This document shows, piece by piece, positions 37,650 to 47,390 of a stretch of 64,000 nt of DNA. The DNA comes from a virus. The position numbers were made by a program, and so were the translations under genes. The notes beneath the pieces were generated by a model, which saw nothing but the letters and a program-made list of their open reading frames with translations, ran no database searches and had not been told where the DNA came from. Location: positions 61,115 through 125,114 of IMG/VR virus record IMGVR_UViG_3300042691_032880. One strand, written 5' to 3'. Every line of letters begins with the position of its first letter. Positions within the stretch are counted from its first letter, which is position 1.

Positions 37650-39278
37650 TTAGAAGGATCCGCCAGTGATGGGGTTCCTCTGAACAATCTTGAGGACTTT
37701 GGTTGGGTCTTTTACCCAGATCGCAGGCATGGTCTGAGTCATGTAGACGCGATATCCATTGAACTGTCCATTTGACTGGAAGCCTTGGGTACGTCCCATG
37801 TAGTCCATAGTACCATTCTGGTAGAACCACTTCAATTGATTGTCCCAAGACAACTTCAACAAGAAGATGTTGTCATTGGTGTTGTCAGTGATGTCGAAGA
37901 TGATGAAGTTGTACGAAGACAATGGGTAACCATCGATCATTGGGTTTTCAATGTCATTGGTGTGTACGTTGTCAAACGCAGGATTCAACACAAACTTCAC
38001 GTTAGCAAGGAATGGGATGGTGTAGCTGGTGAAAGCGAATCCGAAGTTCAGATCCATGCCTTGTCCAGTGATTGCACCAATACCATTACCAGAAGGACCA
38101 GCGTTGATCACAAGACCAGCGGCGATTGCTTCCTTCTTAATTGCTTCGTTTACAAGCTTCATACCACCCATACCAGTCTGAACGATCAGCTGACGCTTAG
38201 GATCTGGACCTTTGAACTCAACCTTACCATTGTAGAAGTTGAAGATCTCAGCGCGGAACAGCTCAAGAGAGAACTGGCCTTTGTTGTAGATACGCTTGTA
38301 AGAGTTGTCAAGCTGCTTCCAAAGACCCACTGAGAGGCGGATATCATCTGGACCATCTTGCTTAATGCGACCACCTTGTCCCCACATCAAGTAAGTCTCG
38401 ATGTCAGTAGCGATCTTGGTGAGGTGTGCAGCTTCCAGAGCGGTTACAAATGAACGAGTCAATGTACCGTTGTCATAAGCACGCTTCACATATTCCTTAC
38501 CCATTTTGGACACCATGGTCTCAAGGGAAGTGATCGAAGGATCAGCTTGCTTGTCGAACATGCGCCAGATTTCAGTAACAGGAAGTGTACCATCAGCGTT
38601 CAAACCACCTTTCATCATCAACTCAGCGCGAGAAGAGATGCTGTAGTGTACGTGAGCTTCAGCGCCACCTACGAAGTTGTAGTACTCGCGGAAACCTGTT
38701 TGAACCATGATGTCAGAGAAACGCTCACCATATTCTCCACGAGCAGAACCTTTACGGAAGTATTTGGTTCCAGGAGCCATATAGTCCTGCTTGAAGATAG
38801 CGGTGTTGTCATTGTTCACCATCTGCACAGTGTAGACGAAACCATCGCCAGCAGGGATGATGTCATCAGCAGTGATGTACAATTCAGCGCCGTTGTATTT
38901 GTCGTAGGTGATGATGTCACCATGACCGAAGATGCGCTTGTTCAACTTGATGCGGAAGGTTGTTCCATCAGCACCTGTAGTTGTGTTGCCATCTTCCAAG
39001 TTCTCTACGATGTAGGGAAGGTCTTGTACGACAGGAGTTTGCCACTTGTATTCACCACGAGGGTTGTCTACAAGGATAGTGTTCTTACCACCAAATGAAG
39101 CCATCTGGTACAAAGGCATTTCTACCTTTTGCGCCATCGCCCAAAGGTCTACAGGACCCATATCCATAGGTTCAGTTCCTCTAAGCATGTTCACTAAGTG
39201 GTATGAGTCTACGTGGGACGAAGCTTTGTACTGCGTGTCACGTAGAAATAGACCATTGTTTAAAACTGGTGTTGCCAT
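37650..39278 (-). CDS. Major capsid protein
   Basis: A 542-residue protein two genes downstream of the portal, after the scaffold-like gene, with a strong terminator. The segment REYYNFVGGAEAHVHYSISSRAELM (about 192-216), a long spine-like helix region around 230-310 and the final beta strands are in line with HK97-fold capsid proteins of Bacteroidota phages. Residues about 1-30 (FLRDTQYKASSHVDSYHLVNM) would be the N-arm. Codon use is regular. It should form the icosahedral shell; direct proof would need virion proteomics. Confidence 0.8.
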   Translation of the reverse strand: MATPVLNNGLFLRDTQYKASSHVDSYHLVNMLRGTEPMDMGPVDLWAMAQKVEMPLYQMASFGGKNTILVDNPRGEYKWQTPVVQDLPYIVENLEDGNTTTGADGTTFRIKLNKRIFGHGDIITYDKYNGAELYITADDIIPAGDGFVYTVQMVNNDNTAIFKQDYMAPGTKYFRKGSARGEYGERFSDIMVQTGFREYYNFVGGAEAHVHYSISSRAELMMKGGLNADGTLPVTEIWRMFDKQADPSITSLETMVSKMGKEYVKRAYDNGTLTRSFVTALEAAHLTKIATDIETYLMWGQGGRIKQDGPDDIRLSVGLWKQLDNSYKRIYNKGQFSLELFRAEIFNFYNGKVEFKGPDPKRQLIVQTGMGGMKLVNEAIKKEAIAAGLVINAGPSGNGIGAITGQGMDLNFGFAFTSYTIPFLANVKFVLNPAFDNVHTNDIENPMIDGYPLSSYNFIIFDITDNTNDNIFLLKLSWDNQLKWFYQNGTMDYMGRTQGFQSNGQFNGYRVYMTQTMPAIWVKDPTKVLKIVQRNPITGGSF

Positions 39279-39308
39279 TTCTTTTTTAATAAATTAGTTA
39301 GTAATAGG

Positions 39309-40538
39309 TTAACGTTTAAATATGTTTTGTTGTCTTGGAAGTTTCCTTTTTGCTGGTTGTTGCTCCTCAGGTTCATCCTGCACAGACGTTGAAATCTTAC
39401 GGGACTCCTCGGTCTTTAGTTTGCGGACAGTTTCCTGTGTAGCTTCATTTTTTCCCATTGATTTGATACGTTGTTTGTATCCGTCAGGATCCGCAAGCAA
39501 CCACATGGCTTCAGCCACTAGATCGTAACGCGGTTCTACGAACTGATAATGTTCGAGAAGATATCCCAACAGATTTGTCTTTGCACCATTGGAATGACTT
39601 ACATACTTTGGATTTGTTAGTTCTTCGTAGAGGAACTGCTGAATCCTAGGTTCAAGCTTTATGCCGTTCAAGTCACCTTTATTTATGGTGTTGTATACAT
39701 TACCCATGTATTGAATCTCCATTTGCTCGCGCTGCTTTACAAACTCTTCTTGCTTTTTGAGCTGGTATTCAACTACTTGTTGTTGCATTTCATCAAGACG
39801 TGGTTTGAACTGGTTCGCTTTTTTCTGAAGCGACCCTACATCTTTCCACTCTTCAATCTGTGCGGATATCTCATCCTCAGTACCAAATTTGGTAGCACGT
39901 AAGTATTGTCTTGCGATAACCTCCTGATCCCTGTCAGAAGAAGGATTGAGTTCCCTCACCTCTTCCACATGAGATAGAGCTTTAAACAGTCCTTTTAAGT
40001 CCTGTCCTCCGTCCGCAATATACTTATATGCGTACTTCAACTCATCAGGCAAGGATTCAAAGAACGATTGTGGTACCTCTTGCCTTACTTTATTCTCCCT
40101 GTCCTCGAAGTTGGCTTGTAACAACTCCTTCCAATCCTTCATGGAATACTGATCCATGGGTTTGTCATCATCGAAGGGGACAAGTAATCCTTCGTCAATA
40201 AGTTTAGAGAAGGTGTCGACAAGACCTGATTTGTCAACTTTAGGTCTACCTGGTCCTTTGACTGGCTCCTCTTCTATGTTGGTGATCTCATCAACAAGAC
40301 TTTTAGCAGCTTCAAAGTCAACCTCATTCTCGACCTTCTCACCCTCTTCTGTATTTTCCTCTTCCTTTACCTTAGTTTCTTGTTTATCAAGAAAATCGGT
40401 ACTGAAAGCCGATGGTTTGGAAAATACCGAATTAGGTTTTTCGGAATCTTCTGGACCAGTCAGAATATCTGCTGCTCCTGGCATTGGTAAGAACTCATCC
40501 AGATTAATGTCTGGGGCATTGTTTTCATTGGAAGTCAT
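39309..40538 (-). CDS. Probable scaffolding protein
   Basis: A 409-residue acidic protein between portal and capsid genes, the standard place for a scaffold. It is predicted to be mostly helical with a Glu/Lys-rich disordered N-terminus (about 40-90) and a Gln-rich coiled coil (LDEMQQQVVEYQLKKQEEFVKQREQ, about 245-270). The basic C-terminus (KRKLPRQQNIFKR) would suit capsid binding during assembly. No protease motif seen. Confidence 0.7.
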   Translation of the reverse strand: MTSNENNAPDINLDEFLPMPGAADILTGPEDSEKPNSVFSKPSAFSTDFLDKQETKVKEEENTEEGEKVENEVDFEAAKSLVDEITNIEEEPVKGPGRPKVDKSGLVDTFSKLIDEGLLVPFDDDKPMDQYSMKDWKELLQANFEDRENKVRQEVPQSFFESLPDELKYAYKYIADGGQDLKGLFKALSHVEEVRELNPSSDRDQEVIARQYLRATKFGTEDEISAQIEEWKDVGSLQKKANQFKPRLDEMQQQVVEYQLKKQEEFVKQREQMEIQYMGNVYNTINKGDLNGIKLEPRIQQFLYEELTNPKYVSHSNGAKTNLLGYLLEHYQFVEPRYDLVAEAMWLLADPDGYKQRIKSMGKNEATQETVRKLKTEESRKISTSVQDEPEEQQPAKRKLPRQQNIFKR

Positions 40539-40566
40539 ATATGGTTGGTTTTGATTGTCTTCCTAC

Positions 40567-40575
40567 TATAATATA
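40567..40575 (-). promoter_or_regulatory. Late promoter-like nonamer TATATTATA
   Basis: Exact TATATTATA on the minus strand, 28 bases before the scaffold ATG and just after the hairpin at 40589-40622. Confidence 0.55.
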
Positions 40576-40588
40576 TGCAATTTTAAAC

Positions 40589-40622
40589 TTTTGAAAGTTA
40601 TTTTTTGGGAGTACTTTCAAAA
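40589..40622 (-). other. Hairpin after portal gene
   Basis: TTTTGAAAG pairs with CTTTCAAAA around a sixteen-base loop, between the portal stop and the scaffold promoter-like site. It may end or attenuate the terminase-portal transcript. Confidence 0.55.
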
Positions 40623-40642
40623 ATAAATGCATTATATCACTA

Positions 40643-43369
40643 TTATTTTTTTCCCTTCTTATCGTACTTGTTCTTATTCTCTTTAGCAACCGCTAATTGC
40701 TTGTCAGCTATCTCTTTTCGAGTATTTAATTCCTCTCTTTTTAAGTTCAAAGCTTGAGATTCACGGTTGTTTTTATTGATCTCTTGCTCCCGTTTCAAGC
40801 TGATATTCTCATCAGCCTGACGCTTCTTTTCAAGATATTGTAGAGAATCCAAGTAATCACTTTGTTGATTGGCGTTGAGATCTTGAACCTGATAACCAGC
40901 ACCTTTGATCTCCGCAACTTGAATCTGTGTCTCTCTATCCAATTGCTTTTGTTCAGCCTCAAAACGTTGTTGAGCCTCTTGCATTTGTTGCGCAGACTCA
41001 AGCTGTTGCTGTTGCATCTGCTGTTGCTGCTGCATATCTTCTTGACGCTGTTGCTGAGTCTTCTGTTCAATCTTCTTAAGGACGTGGGTCACCTCACTCA
41101 TAGAGTCAGCCTTCACAATTTCAGCTAAGTCATAGATGCTGGCACCTGCTGTATTGTTCTGAATAGCAAGCTGTTTGATCTGCTCCATTATCTGTTTATG
41201 GTTGACCTTGGTGGTCACAAAAACATTTAACTCACGAGATAACAAGTCGGTACCATTCATTTCAAAGTTTACCTTCTCATCCTGCGATGTCATATATGAA
41301 AGACGCAAACTTGGACGACGAGAATGATAATATTGAGCTAGGTCTGTACGCATCTGATGCACTCTAGGCATCAGATACTCAGAGTGTTGTACAAAGTACA
41401 TCTCAGTCTGTGAGAAGGATGCATTGATGGACTGCTCAATACCTGTGGCTGTCTCCTGACCTGTCTGTTGTCCAAGACGTTGAGGTGTAATACCAATCAC
41501 CTCAAATGCCTGTTGCTTGAAGTAATTAGCTAGCTGAATCCTGGTCATCAGACGCTGGGTCTGCTCCAAGTTCAACATCTGGTAGTGATTGAATCCTACC
41601 GCATTACCTGTGTTTGCAATGCTTGTATCCAAAGGAAGGATCTGGAAGTTCTTCATTGCAACATATGCCTTGGCATAGTTGTTCTCACCCCAGTCCTCAC
41701 CTGCGGAATGTTTTGGAAGAGCATTGTGATCCAACAAAATCACAGTACCCAACTCATCTATAAGAATGTCCGATATCTGGTTATTCACCAAATTGTAACC
41801 CACCTGGAAAGGCTTCATCTTGTCCACAAGCGATACGCTTCTGGAGTTGCGATCTGAGAATACCGCTCCCTCTACAGGAAGCTTGCATCCATATATAGTA
41901 AAGTCACCTTTAAACTGGAACTTTACTGGTTTGATATTCAGATAAATAGGTTGGATACCCATGTAATCCGCATTACCATAGAAGCTAGGTCTGTTAGGAC
42001 CAATCTTCAATCCACCCCAAACCTGGTTGATCCATATCCACTTAATATGCTCTCCTTGGGTCAAAGTGTTCTCATCTTTGTTCTTATTAATAGTGGTGTC
42101 GTATACAGGAGGTACCGTAACCTTATAGTCTTCGGTAACAACCTCTTGATATTTCATACCGTTTTCAGGATCAATCTTGGTAAGATAGCCTACCATTCTT
42201 TGGGACTTCCAATAGCATGTGGTGACCCTGAGCAATTGGTAGGTTCCGAAGTCTTGGAGGTCTTCCGATTCATTGAGGATGCGAGTGATGATGTCATCCC
42301 CCGCAGCCAAGAAGTAATCGTTAACAGAGGTAAACTGACGGAAGCCCAAAGAAGGAGAGCTAACATTCCACTGATGACTGCGAGTACCGTCGTAGTAAGT
42401 TCCATCGTTCTGATAACCTTGGATAGGATAACCAGCAGCTTTTTTAGGATATATGTTTTCAAGGGACCTGAGTTGTTCATCGTTCATCAAATATCCATAC
42501 TTGTCGATGATATCCGACACAGTATGCAGTTCAATCTTACCTACGAAGTTTCCTTGTGATATGTACCTAATGTCAGGGGATTTGTGATAAAAAGTAAGGA
42601 CTGGGTTCCATAACTCCACCTCATAATCATCCTCATCCATCCTAAAATGCCAGAACTCACGGTCGGTTGTAAGCATGTCGCGAAACGCACGATTTTCAAG
42701 TTCCTTCATACGGAACTTTTCAGTGTCAGCTTCATGTTGATGATTTGCCCACTGTTCAACTAATGACCGATAATCCTTTTTAAAGAACTGTTCTATTTCG
42801 GGAAGTGTCTTAATGTTCTCTGGAGCAAGCGCCTGTTTGAATTCTTCAGACTCAGGATCAGCACCCATTTCAATCATCTTCATTGCAATCTGAGTCTCCG
42901 CCTTTTTTACAAGGTATTGCTCAATCATGGAACGCTTATATTCCATGGCTTCATTGAAACTGGTAGGATCAGTGGTGATATATTGTACTTTATCCGTACG
43001 CTTAGCAAATTCCCCACACATGACGTTGATCACATTGGGGATAATAGGATAGAACTTCAACTCGAGCGCAGATGCGTCCTCGCGCGTGAGCGTGTCTATC
43101 AAATCAGCATACTCGTTGTCCTCCTCGACTATGTAGTCGGTCCTGTCAATGATACCATTGGCAAGTTTATAATTCTTAAGCAACTTACGAGCATTGCGAC
43201 GAATCTGTCTAAGACCTTCCATCTCAAACCAGTCCATATTCCAAGCACCCCATTCACCATCCTTCTGTGTCTTTGGAAGGAACTGAATAGGTTGGGTCAA
43301 TGTACCCATACGGGTATGGTCAGTCTTGACCCCCGCTTTCGCTTGCATTGCGTTAATAACTAATGCCAT
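40643..43369 (-). CDS. Portal protein
   Basis: A 908-residue protein directly downstream of the large terminase. The core (about 60-700) shows the layout of crAss-like portals, including a long alpha/beta clip-wing section with EFWHFRMDEDDYEVELWNP (about 236-254) and the loop region ANTGNAVGFNHYQMLNLEQTQR near 590-610. The C-terminal 170 residues are a Gln/Glu/Lys coiled coil with a run of Met-Gln repeats (QQQQQMQQQQLESAQQ), a barrel-like extension frequent in this lineage. It would form the dodecameric DNA gate and the motor docking site. Confidence 0.85.
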   Translation of the reverse strand: MALVINAMQAKAGVKTDHTRMGTLTQPIQFLPKTQKDGEWGAWNMDWFEMEGLRQIRRNARKLLKNYKLANGIIDRTDYIVEEDNEYADLIDTLTREDASALELKFYPIIPNVINVMCGEFAKRTDKVQYITTDPTSFNEAMEYKRSMIEQYLVKKAETQIAMKMIEMGADPESEEFKQALAPENIKTLPEIEQFFKKDYRSLVEQWANHQHEADTEKFRMKELENRAFRDMLTTDREFWHFRMDEDDYEVELWNPVLTFYHKSPDIRYISQGNFVGKIELHTVSDIIDKYGYLMNDEQLRSLENIYPKKAAGYPIQGYQNDGTYYDGTRSHQWNVSSPSLGFRQFTSVNDYFLAAGDDIITRILNESEDLQDFGTYQLLRVTTCYWKSQRMVGYLTKIDPENGMKYQEVVTEDYKVTVPPVYDTTINKNKDENTLTQGEHIKWIWINQVWGGLKIGPNRPSFYGNADYMGIQPIYLNIKPVKFQFKGDFTIYGCKLPVEGAVFSDRNSRSVSLVDKMKPFQVGYNLVNNQISDILIDELGTVILLDHNALPKHSAGEDWGENNYAKAYVAMKNFQILPLDTSIANTGNAVGFNHYQMLNLEQTQRLMTRIQLANYFKQQAFEVIGITPQRLGQQTGQETATGIEQSINASFSQTEMYFVQHSEYLMPRVHQMRTDLAQYYHSRRPSLRLSYMTSQDEKVNFEMNGTDLLSRELNVFVTTKVNHKQIMEQIKQLAIQNNTAGASIYDLAEIVKADSMSEVTHVLKKIEQKTQQQRQEDMQQQQQMQQQQLESAQQMQEAQQRFEAEQKQLDRETQIQVAEIKGAGYQVQDLNANQQSDYLDSLQYLEKKRQADENISLKREQEINKNNRESQALNLKREELNTRKEIADKQLAVAKENKNKYDKKGKK

Positions 43370-43376
43370 AGCTATA

Positions 43377-45590
43377 TCATTTTATGTTTCGGAACGCCTG
43401 TCGTTTGAAGCCATTACCTGATTTAGGTACAGGTTTCCCCAAATTACGAAAGGGGTTCATATTTAATTTAGTCAAATTTGATGACTTTTGCTCATGTCTG
43501 CGTGGATTTGTTTCAGTTTCAATCTTATGAGGATATCCCCTGTTGGACTGTTGAACCTTGGCAAAAGCAACCAACGCACAGAAAGCAACCAGTCTATCCA
43601 CGTTCAATCCTTCTCTGTACTGTTGCATTTCCTTTAAAAGAACTGGGTCTTTCACCCGTTCTATACCATAGGTGGTCTTGACAATGGTTCCATCATCCAT
43701 GGTTTCCACGTCAACCTCTTCGGTAAGAAAGTTAACTCCATAGGATATAAGATGTGACTTAAACAGGGTACCTGTGTTCTTCCAACCATACTCCTGGAAC
43801 ACGTTATTGTTTGATCCCAAGTCCTTGAGAAACAGGATCTGAGACTTGGGAACCAGGTACTTCTGCTTCTTTTTGAATATCATATGCTGGATAAACAAAG
43901 AGATGTTGTTCTCCACAATGGTCCAGGCACCATAATATTCTATAAGCATCTCCAAACGCTCATGCGTTTTGGTTATGTCATCAAACCTACCGCACCAGGA
44001 CGCTACAATCTGGTCCTTTTCTATATAGTTCTCTACGCTACCATCATACTTTTTACGAGTAACCTGGAGCGGACTCTTATATACGAATATGCTACACAAG
44101 GAGTCAGAGGTTGTTGTCTTACCCTCACCGACAGGGTCAATGGATGCATAGTATGTCATAAAGGGAGCGTCCTTAACAGGATGTTCCCATATCAATACCG
44201 CACCCTCTTTGTCTTGTGTCTTGGGTGACAATGGAAACTCCATGATCGGTAGCTTCTTTGTAGTCTTGTAATCAATACCACCTTTGTCATCTCGGAACAA
44301 TTCCACCGCTTCACAGTAGTATTCCTTATCCTCGATCTTTCGAAGCTGACTTGTTATAAGATGCAACGGCCACACGGATGACTTCCGATACGCAAACGCC
44401 TCTTCTATATTGATAGGTTTCTGGGATATCCTTAGCTGGTAATCGTTTGCTTTCAGGTCCTTCTTCCAACGCTTGCGTTCCTCCTGAATCATGTCCACGG
44501 CATTCTCAACAAGCGAGTTTCCCCACTCATCTATACATGGAATCATACTCCACTGCTCAGGAATAAACAGTCCACAGTCTCCATAATCACCGTTTTCATT
44601 CATCAGGTTTGTACCTACAGCCAAAACATCCTTGGAATCTGGATTGAATATCAAGTCACGCAAGGGTTCACACTGGTCCAAGTCACCGACTGAACCTGCT
44701 GCCACAAACATTCCTGTATAAATCATACCTGATTTGAGTGCAGGAAGCAGATACTCCAAGGTCTCATTCATCCTAGGTGCAATACCAGCCTCCTCATGGA
44801 AAAAGAAATTACATGGACCACCTACGCCTGCTGTTGGATCCTTTTCCAAGGTAATCCCAATCATCACAGACTTCAGACCTACGTCACGCTTACGACCTCC
44901 TTGTACAGTCTCGATCTTCTGTTCCCAGTTAAAAGTCTTATCTGGCTGACATGGACGGTACCATGCAGTATGGGTATTGAGGAAGTTCCTATACTCATCC
45001 AAAAAACGCCAGGTTCCTTTCTCGTTAATATAGTCTTTCAATGACGCAGCTATCTTATTTACCCATCCTTCTTCGAACCAAAATCCATTAATCATCTTGG
45101 CAGCATGGAAGTAAGAGGATGCAATCTGACGTTTCTTCAGAATAGCTACATGCTTGTAACTGAGCTTTGCAATCTCCTCATACAGAGCCATGTGATACTG
45201 AGCATCACGAACATCGGCAAACGTAAACTTACCTACCTCTTTATTATATATAGGTAGGAAGTTCAACCACATATAGTAGTCCCTGGTAATGTACCAGGTC
45301 TTGCCTTTTGATTTATAAATAACACCATTACGACACTTCTCCTTCTCCGTATCCCAGTATAAAACGTAGTCTTTGGACCTAGGAGGTGCCGCACAATAAA
45401 ACTTATTTCTGTTGAAGGATCTGGCCTGTTCGTTAAACAAAAGTGATGTCTCATCAAACCCGTATTGACCAGGTTCTTTGAATATACCTTTTACAAAAGC
45501 AAGCAAATCCTCCCTAGTTGTGAACTCCATGTGGCTCCACAATCCGCTATCAGCGTCGTAGGTAGGTATGCGGATGAAGTATTCTATCAT
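43377..45590 (-). CDS. terL: Large terminase subunit
   Basis: A 737-residue packaging motor. The ATPase domain has a divergent Walker-A region (AILKKRQIASSYFHAAKMI, about 148-166) and a Walker-B-like NFFFHEEAG near residue 266. The nuclease domain shows YYASIDPVGEG (about 480), a second acidic block IVENNISLFIQHMIFKKKQ, and a late Asp in LNVDRLVAFCALVAFAK (about 690), the usual three acidic positions of the RNase-H-like fold. The sequence style is that of crAss-like terminases. It overlaps the small upstream gene by four bases and is seven bases from the portal. Confidence 0.9.
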   Translation of the reverse strand: MIEYFIRIPTYDADSGLWSHMEFTTREDLLAFVKGIFKEPGQYGFDETSLLFNEQARSFNRNKFYCAAPPRSKDYVLYWDTEKEKCRNGVIYKSKGKTWYITRDYYMWLNFLPIYNKEVGKFTFADVRDAQYHMALYEEIAKLSYKHVAILKKRQIASSYFHAAKMINGFWFEEGWVNKIAASLKDYINEKGTWRFLDEYRNFLNTHTAWYRPCQPDKTFNWEQKIETVQGGRKRDVGLKSVMIGITLEKDPTAGVGGPCNFFFHEEAGIAPRMNETLEYLLPALKSGMIYTGMFVAAGSVGDLDQCEPLRDLIFNPDSKDVLAVGTNLMNENGDYGDCGLFIPEQWSMIPCIDEWGNSLVENAVDMIQEERKRWKKDLKANDYQLRISQKPINIEEAFAYRKSSVWPLHLITSQLRKIEDKEYYCEAVELFRDDKGGIDYKTTKKLPIMEFPLSPKTQDKEGAVLIWEHPVKDAPFMTYYASIDPVGEGKTTTSDSLCSIFVYKSPLQVTRKKYDGSVENYIEKDQIVASWCGRFDDITKTHERLEMLIEYYGAWTIVENNISLFIQHMIFKKKQKYLVPKSQILFLKDLGSNNNVFQEYGWKNTGTLFKSHLISYGVNFLTEEVDVETMDDGTIVKTTYGIERVKDPVLLKEMQQYREGLNVDRLVAFCALVAFAKVQQSNRGYPHKIETETNPRRHEQKSSNLTKLNMNPFRNLGKPVPKSGNGFKRQAFRNIK

Positions 45591-45805
45591 AGTTCACCGA
45601 TACGCTCTGGATCCCCACCTATCTTGCGTATGATTTCAGACAGGGTTTTGACATCCTTGGAGCGTATGACAATCATCTTGGGATCATTAGGATCGTTAAA
45701 GTAATCCAAGTATTTCTCCCTAGGGAATGCATTCCATAGATTGGTCCATGGATTGTAGTGGAATATCCAGTTGAATAAGGACTGGTCGATTTTCTTATTG
45801 GTCAT
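45587..45805 (-). CDS. Small conserved protein upstream of terminase
   Basis: A 72-residue basic protein (NWIFHYNPWTNLWNAFPREKYLDYF) overlapping both neighbours by a few bases. The Trp/Tyr/Phe-rich N-half and IIRKIGGDPERIGEL tail look like a compact helical protein. Function unknown; location suggests a packaging accessory. Confidence 0.55.
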   Translation of the reverse strand: MTNKKIDQSLFNWIFHYNPWTNLWNAFPREKYLDYFNDPNDPKMIVIRSKDVKTLSEIIRKIGGDPERIGEL

Positions 45806-46307
45806 ATGCTAGTTGTTGACCTCCGCGCACCTGTGACTGCTGCTCCTCCATCAAGTCCTTGTACGCACCCTTGAAACTCTGACGGATGTTCTCAAACTTG
45901 GCAGCTGTGTTCACCAGTGCCATGATGTTACCATCCCTTCCTGCTTCAATAGGTGCAGTTTCCATGTACCTTGCGAGTTTGTCCAGCATCTTCTTGATAC
46001 CCATGTATGACCTGAGGGTCGGAGTCTCATAAAGCTGCTGGCATAACTTGACAGCGTTGATCACAACTGGATCCTCCACGGAGAACGAAGAATTCAGCTG
46101 GCGTAATATAAGAGTTTCTTTGTCAGTTTCCACCACATCAAAGAAAGGATTCAGGTCTGGATTGGGACAGGTCATGTAAAACACATAGGCAAACACATCA
46201 ATATGGTGTTCTGGATATGCATCGAATACCGCCTTCAGATCCTTCAGCGTATAACAATGTTCGCTGGGAATCACTGCTCCGTTTGATATGTCAAACAGCC
46301 TTACCAT
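45795..46307 (-). CDS. Conserved protein, candidate packaging accessory
   Basis: A 170-residue mainly helical protein two genes upstream of the large terminase. It contains NPFFDVVETDKETLILRQLN, a central CQQLYETPTLRSYMGIKKMLDKLARYME block and a Gln-rich tail. Position is where a small terminase subunit often lies, but no DNA-binding motif is visible, so the small-terminase idea is only a possibility. Confidence 0.5.
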   Translation of the reverse strand: MVRLFDISNGAVIPSEHCYTLKDLKAVFDAYPEHHIDVFAYVFYMTCPNPDLNPFFDVVETDKETLILRQLNSSFSVEDPVVINAVKLCQQLYETPTLRSYMGIKKMLDKLARYMETAPIEAGRDGNIMALVNTAAKFENIRQSFKGAYKDLMEEQQSQVRGGQQLAYDQ

Positions 46308-46576
46308 ACGATTGCAATGTCAAAATCTGACACCATCAACTTGATTTCACCTTTTACATCCACAATATCCGAACGTTCAATTCCATTCTTGGGGATGTAG
46401 ACCACATCACCTTTAGCAATACCTTCAACGGCATCACCTACGGCAAACACTTCCAAGTGTGTCCACTTCTTCATGTTCTCGCGATCAATGGACTCCTGCA
46501 CCTCAGGGGTCATTTCAATCGGTGACTTCTCAATAACTGGTCTGTTCAACAAGACTCTTTTTCCTTTTAGTTTCAT
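46301..46576 (-). CDS. GroES-like co-chaperonin
   Basis: ATG at 46576 follows the previous stop at once and gives 91 residues, a normal GroES length. The layout matches the GroES barrel: RVLLNRPVIEKSP at the N-terminus, a mobile-loop-like polar stretch (about 18-38), LEVFAVGDAVEGIAKGDVVYI (40-60; compare the AVG and GD.V of GroES) and IKLMVSDFDIAIVW at the end, like VLIM.E.DILAIV. T4 gp31 and similar phage co-chaperonins help host GroEL fold capsid protein; the gene's place close to terminase and capsid genes fits. Divergent, so some doubt remains. Confidence 0.75.
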   Translation of the reverse strand: MKLKGKRVLLNRPVIEKSPIEMTPEVQESIDRENMKKWTHLEVFAVGDAVEGIAKGDVVYIPKNGIERSDIVDVKGEIKLMVSDFDIAIVW

Positions 46577-46577
46577 C

Positions 46578-47390
46578 TTACTTGTTTTCTTTAAAATGTT
46601 CAATTAATGCATGTACCTCGTCCTTCAAATAAGGGACTTTATATGGGATAACTTCTTTTATCTTGAAATTTCCGTCATCATCCTTCAGATATATCGGATA
46701 TCCGTACGGATCACGGTCATAATCTTCTTCAAAAATGATGTGATGCAATGTCAATTCGCCTGGATGATACATTGGATTGTGGCGAAGTATGATATACATG
46801 TATATGCTAAGCTGAACAGTATAGTGATTCAGATTGCAATCATCCAGATGATTCAATGGATAAAGCATCTTTTGACTGATGCCTTCGTAGTTCTTGTAAG
46901 ACTGCGTCTTGATTTCCTTATTGGTCTTGTAGTCCAGGATATCCACCCGTCCGTTGGCTACGGTGACACGGTCACTCTGTCCTGCAATCTTCGCAGACGG
47001 GAGATAAAGGAAAAACTCTGGATACACACCCTCGGATATGCGCTGGTCGGTGGCAACTTTCATACCATCCTCATCATACAAACACTTATGTACGGTAAGG
47101 GTGTTCTCCATGTAACTTATGGTCTTGCATTCCAACAGGTCTCTCTCCCGCTGGTCATGGTACCAGTTACCTAGACGAATGCTACGTTGACTCTCACCGT
47201 TCCATACATCCACAATATCCTGCGGCTGCATTCCGTACCACTTGCTTTTCTTGTTACGGGATGCCTTTAATGCTGCAGATGGAGCGTCAAATGGCTGCTT
47301 GTACCTGGACAACAGCTTTGTGACACTCACATACTCTTCATTCTGGTTTGTCTTGTATGTGTGAGTCTGTGGTTCGAATATCAGTTTCAT
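46578..47390 (-). CDS. PD-(D/E)XK family nuclease
   Basis: A 270-residue protein with the RecB/Cas4-like nuclease core: GNWYHDQRERDL (about 76-87), EFFLYLPSAKIAGQSDRV (about 124-141, catalytic Asp), VDILDYKTNK (about 148-157, the D-x-K pair) and the helical QLSIYMYIIL motif (about 190-200). It probably trims or recombines DNA. It overlaps the Cys-rich gene by 53 bases, and its stop is followed at once by the co-chaperonin ATG. Confidence 0.85.
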   Translation of the reverse strand: MKLIFEPQTHTYKTNQNEEYVSVTKLLSRYKQPFDAPSAALKASRNKKSKWYGMQPQDIVDVWNGESQRSIRLGNWYHDQRERDLLECKTISYMENTLTVHKCLYDEDGMKVATDQRISEGVYPEFFLYLPSAKIAGQSDRVTVANGRVDILDYKTNKEIKTQSYKNYEGISQKMLYPLNHLDDCNLNHYTVQLSIYMYIILRHNPMYHPGELTLHHIIFEEDYDRDPYGYPIYLKDDDGNFKIKEVIPYKVPYLKDEVHALIEHFKENK

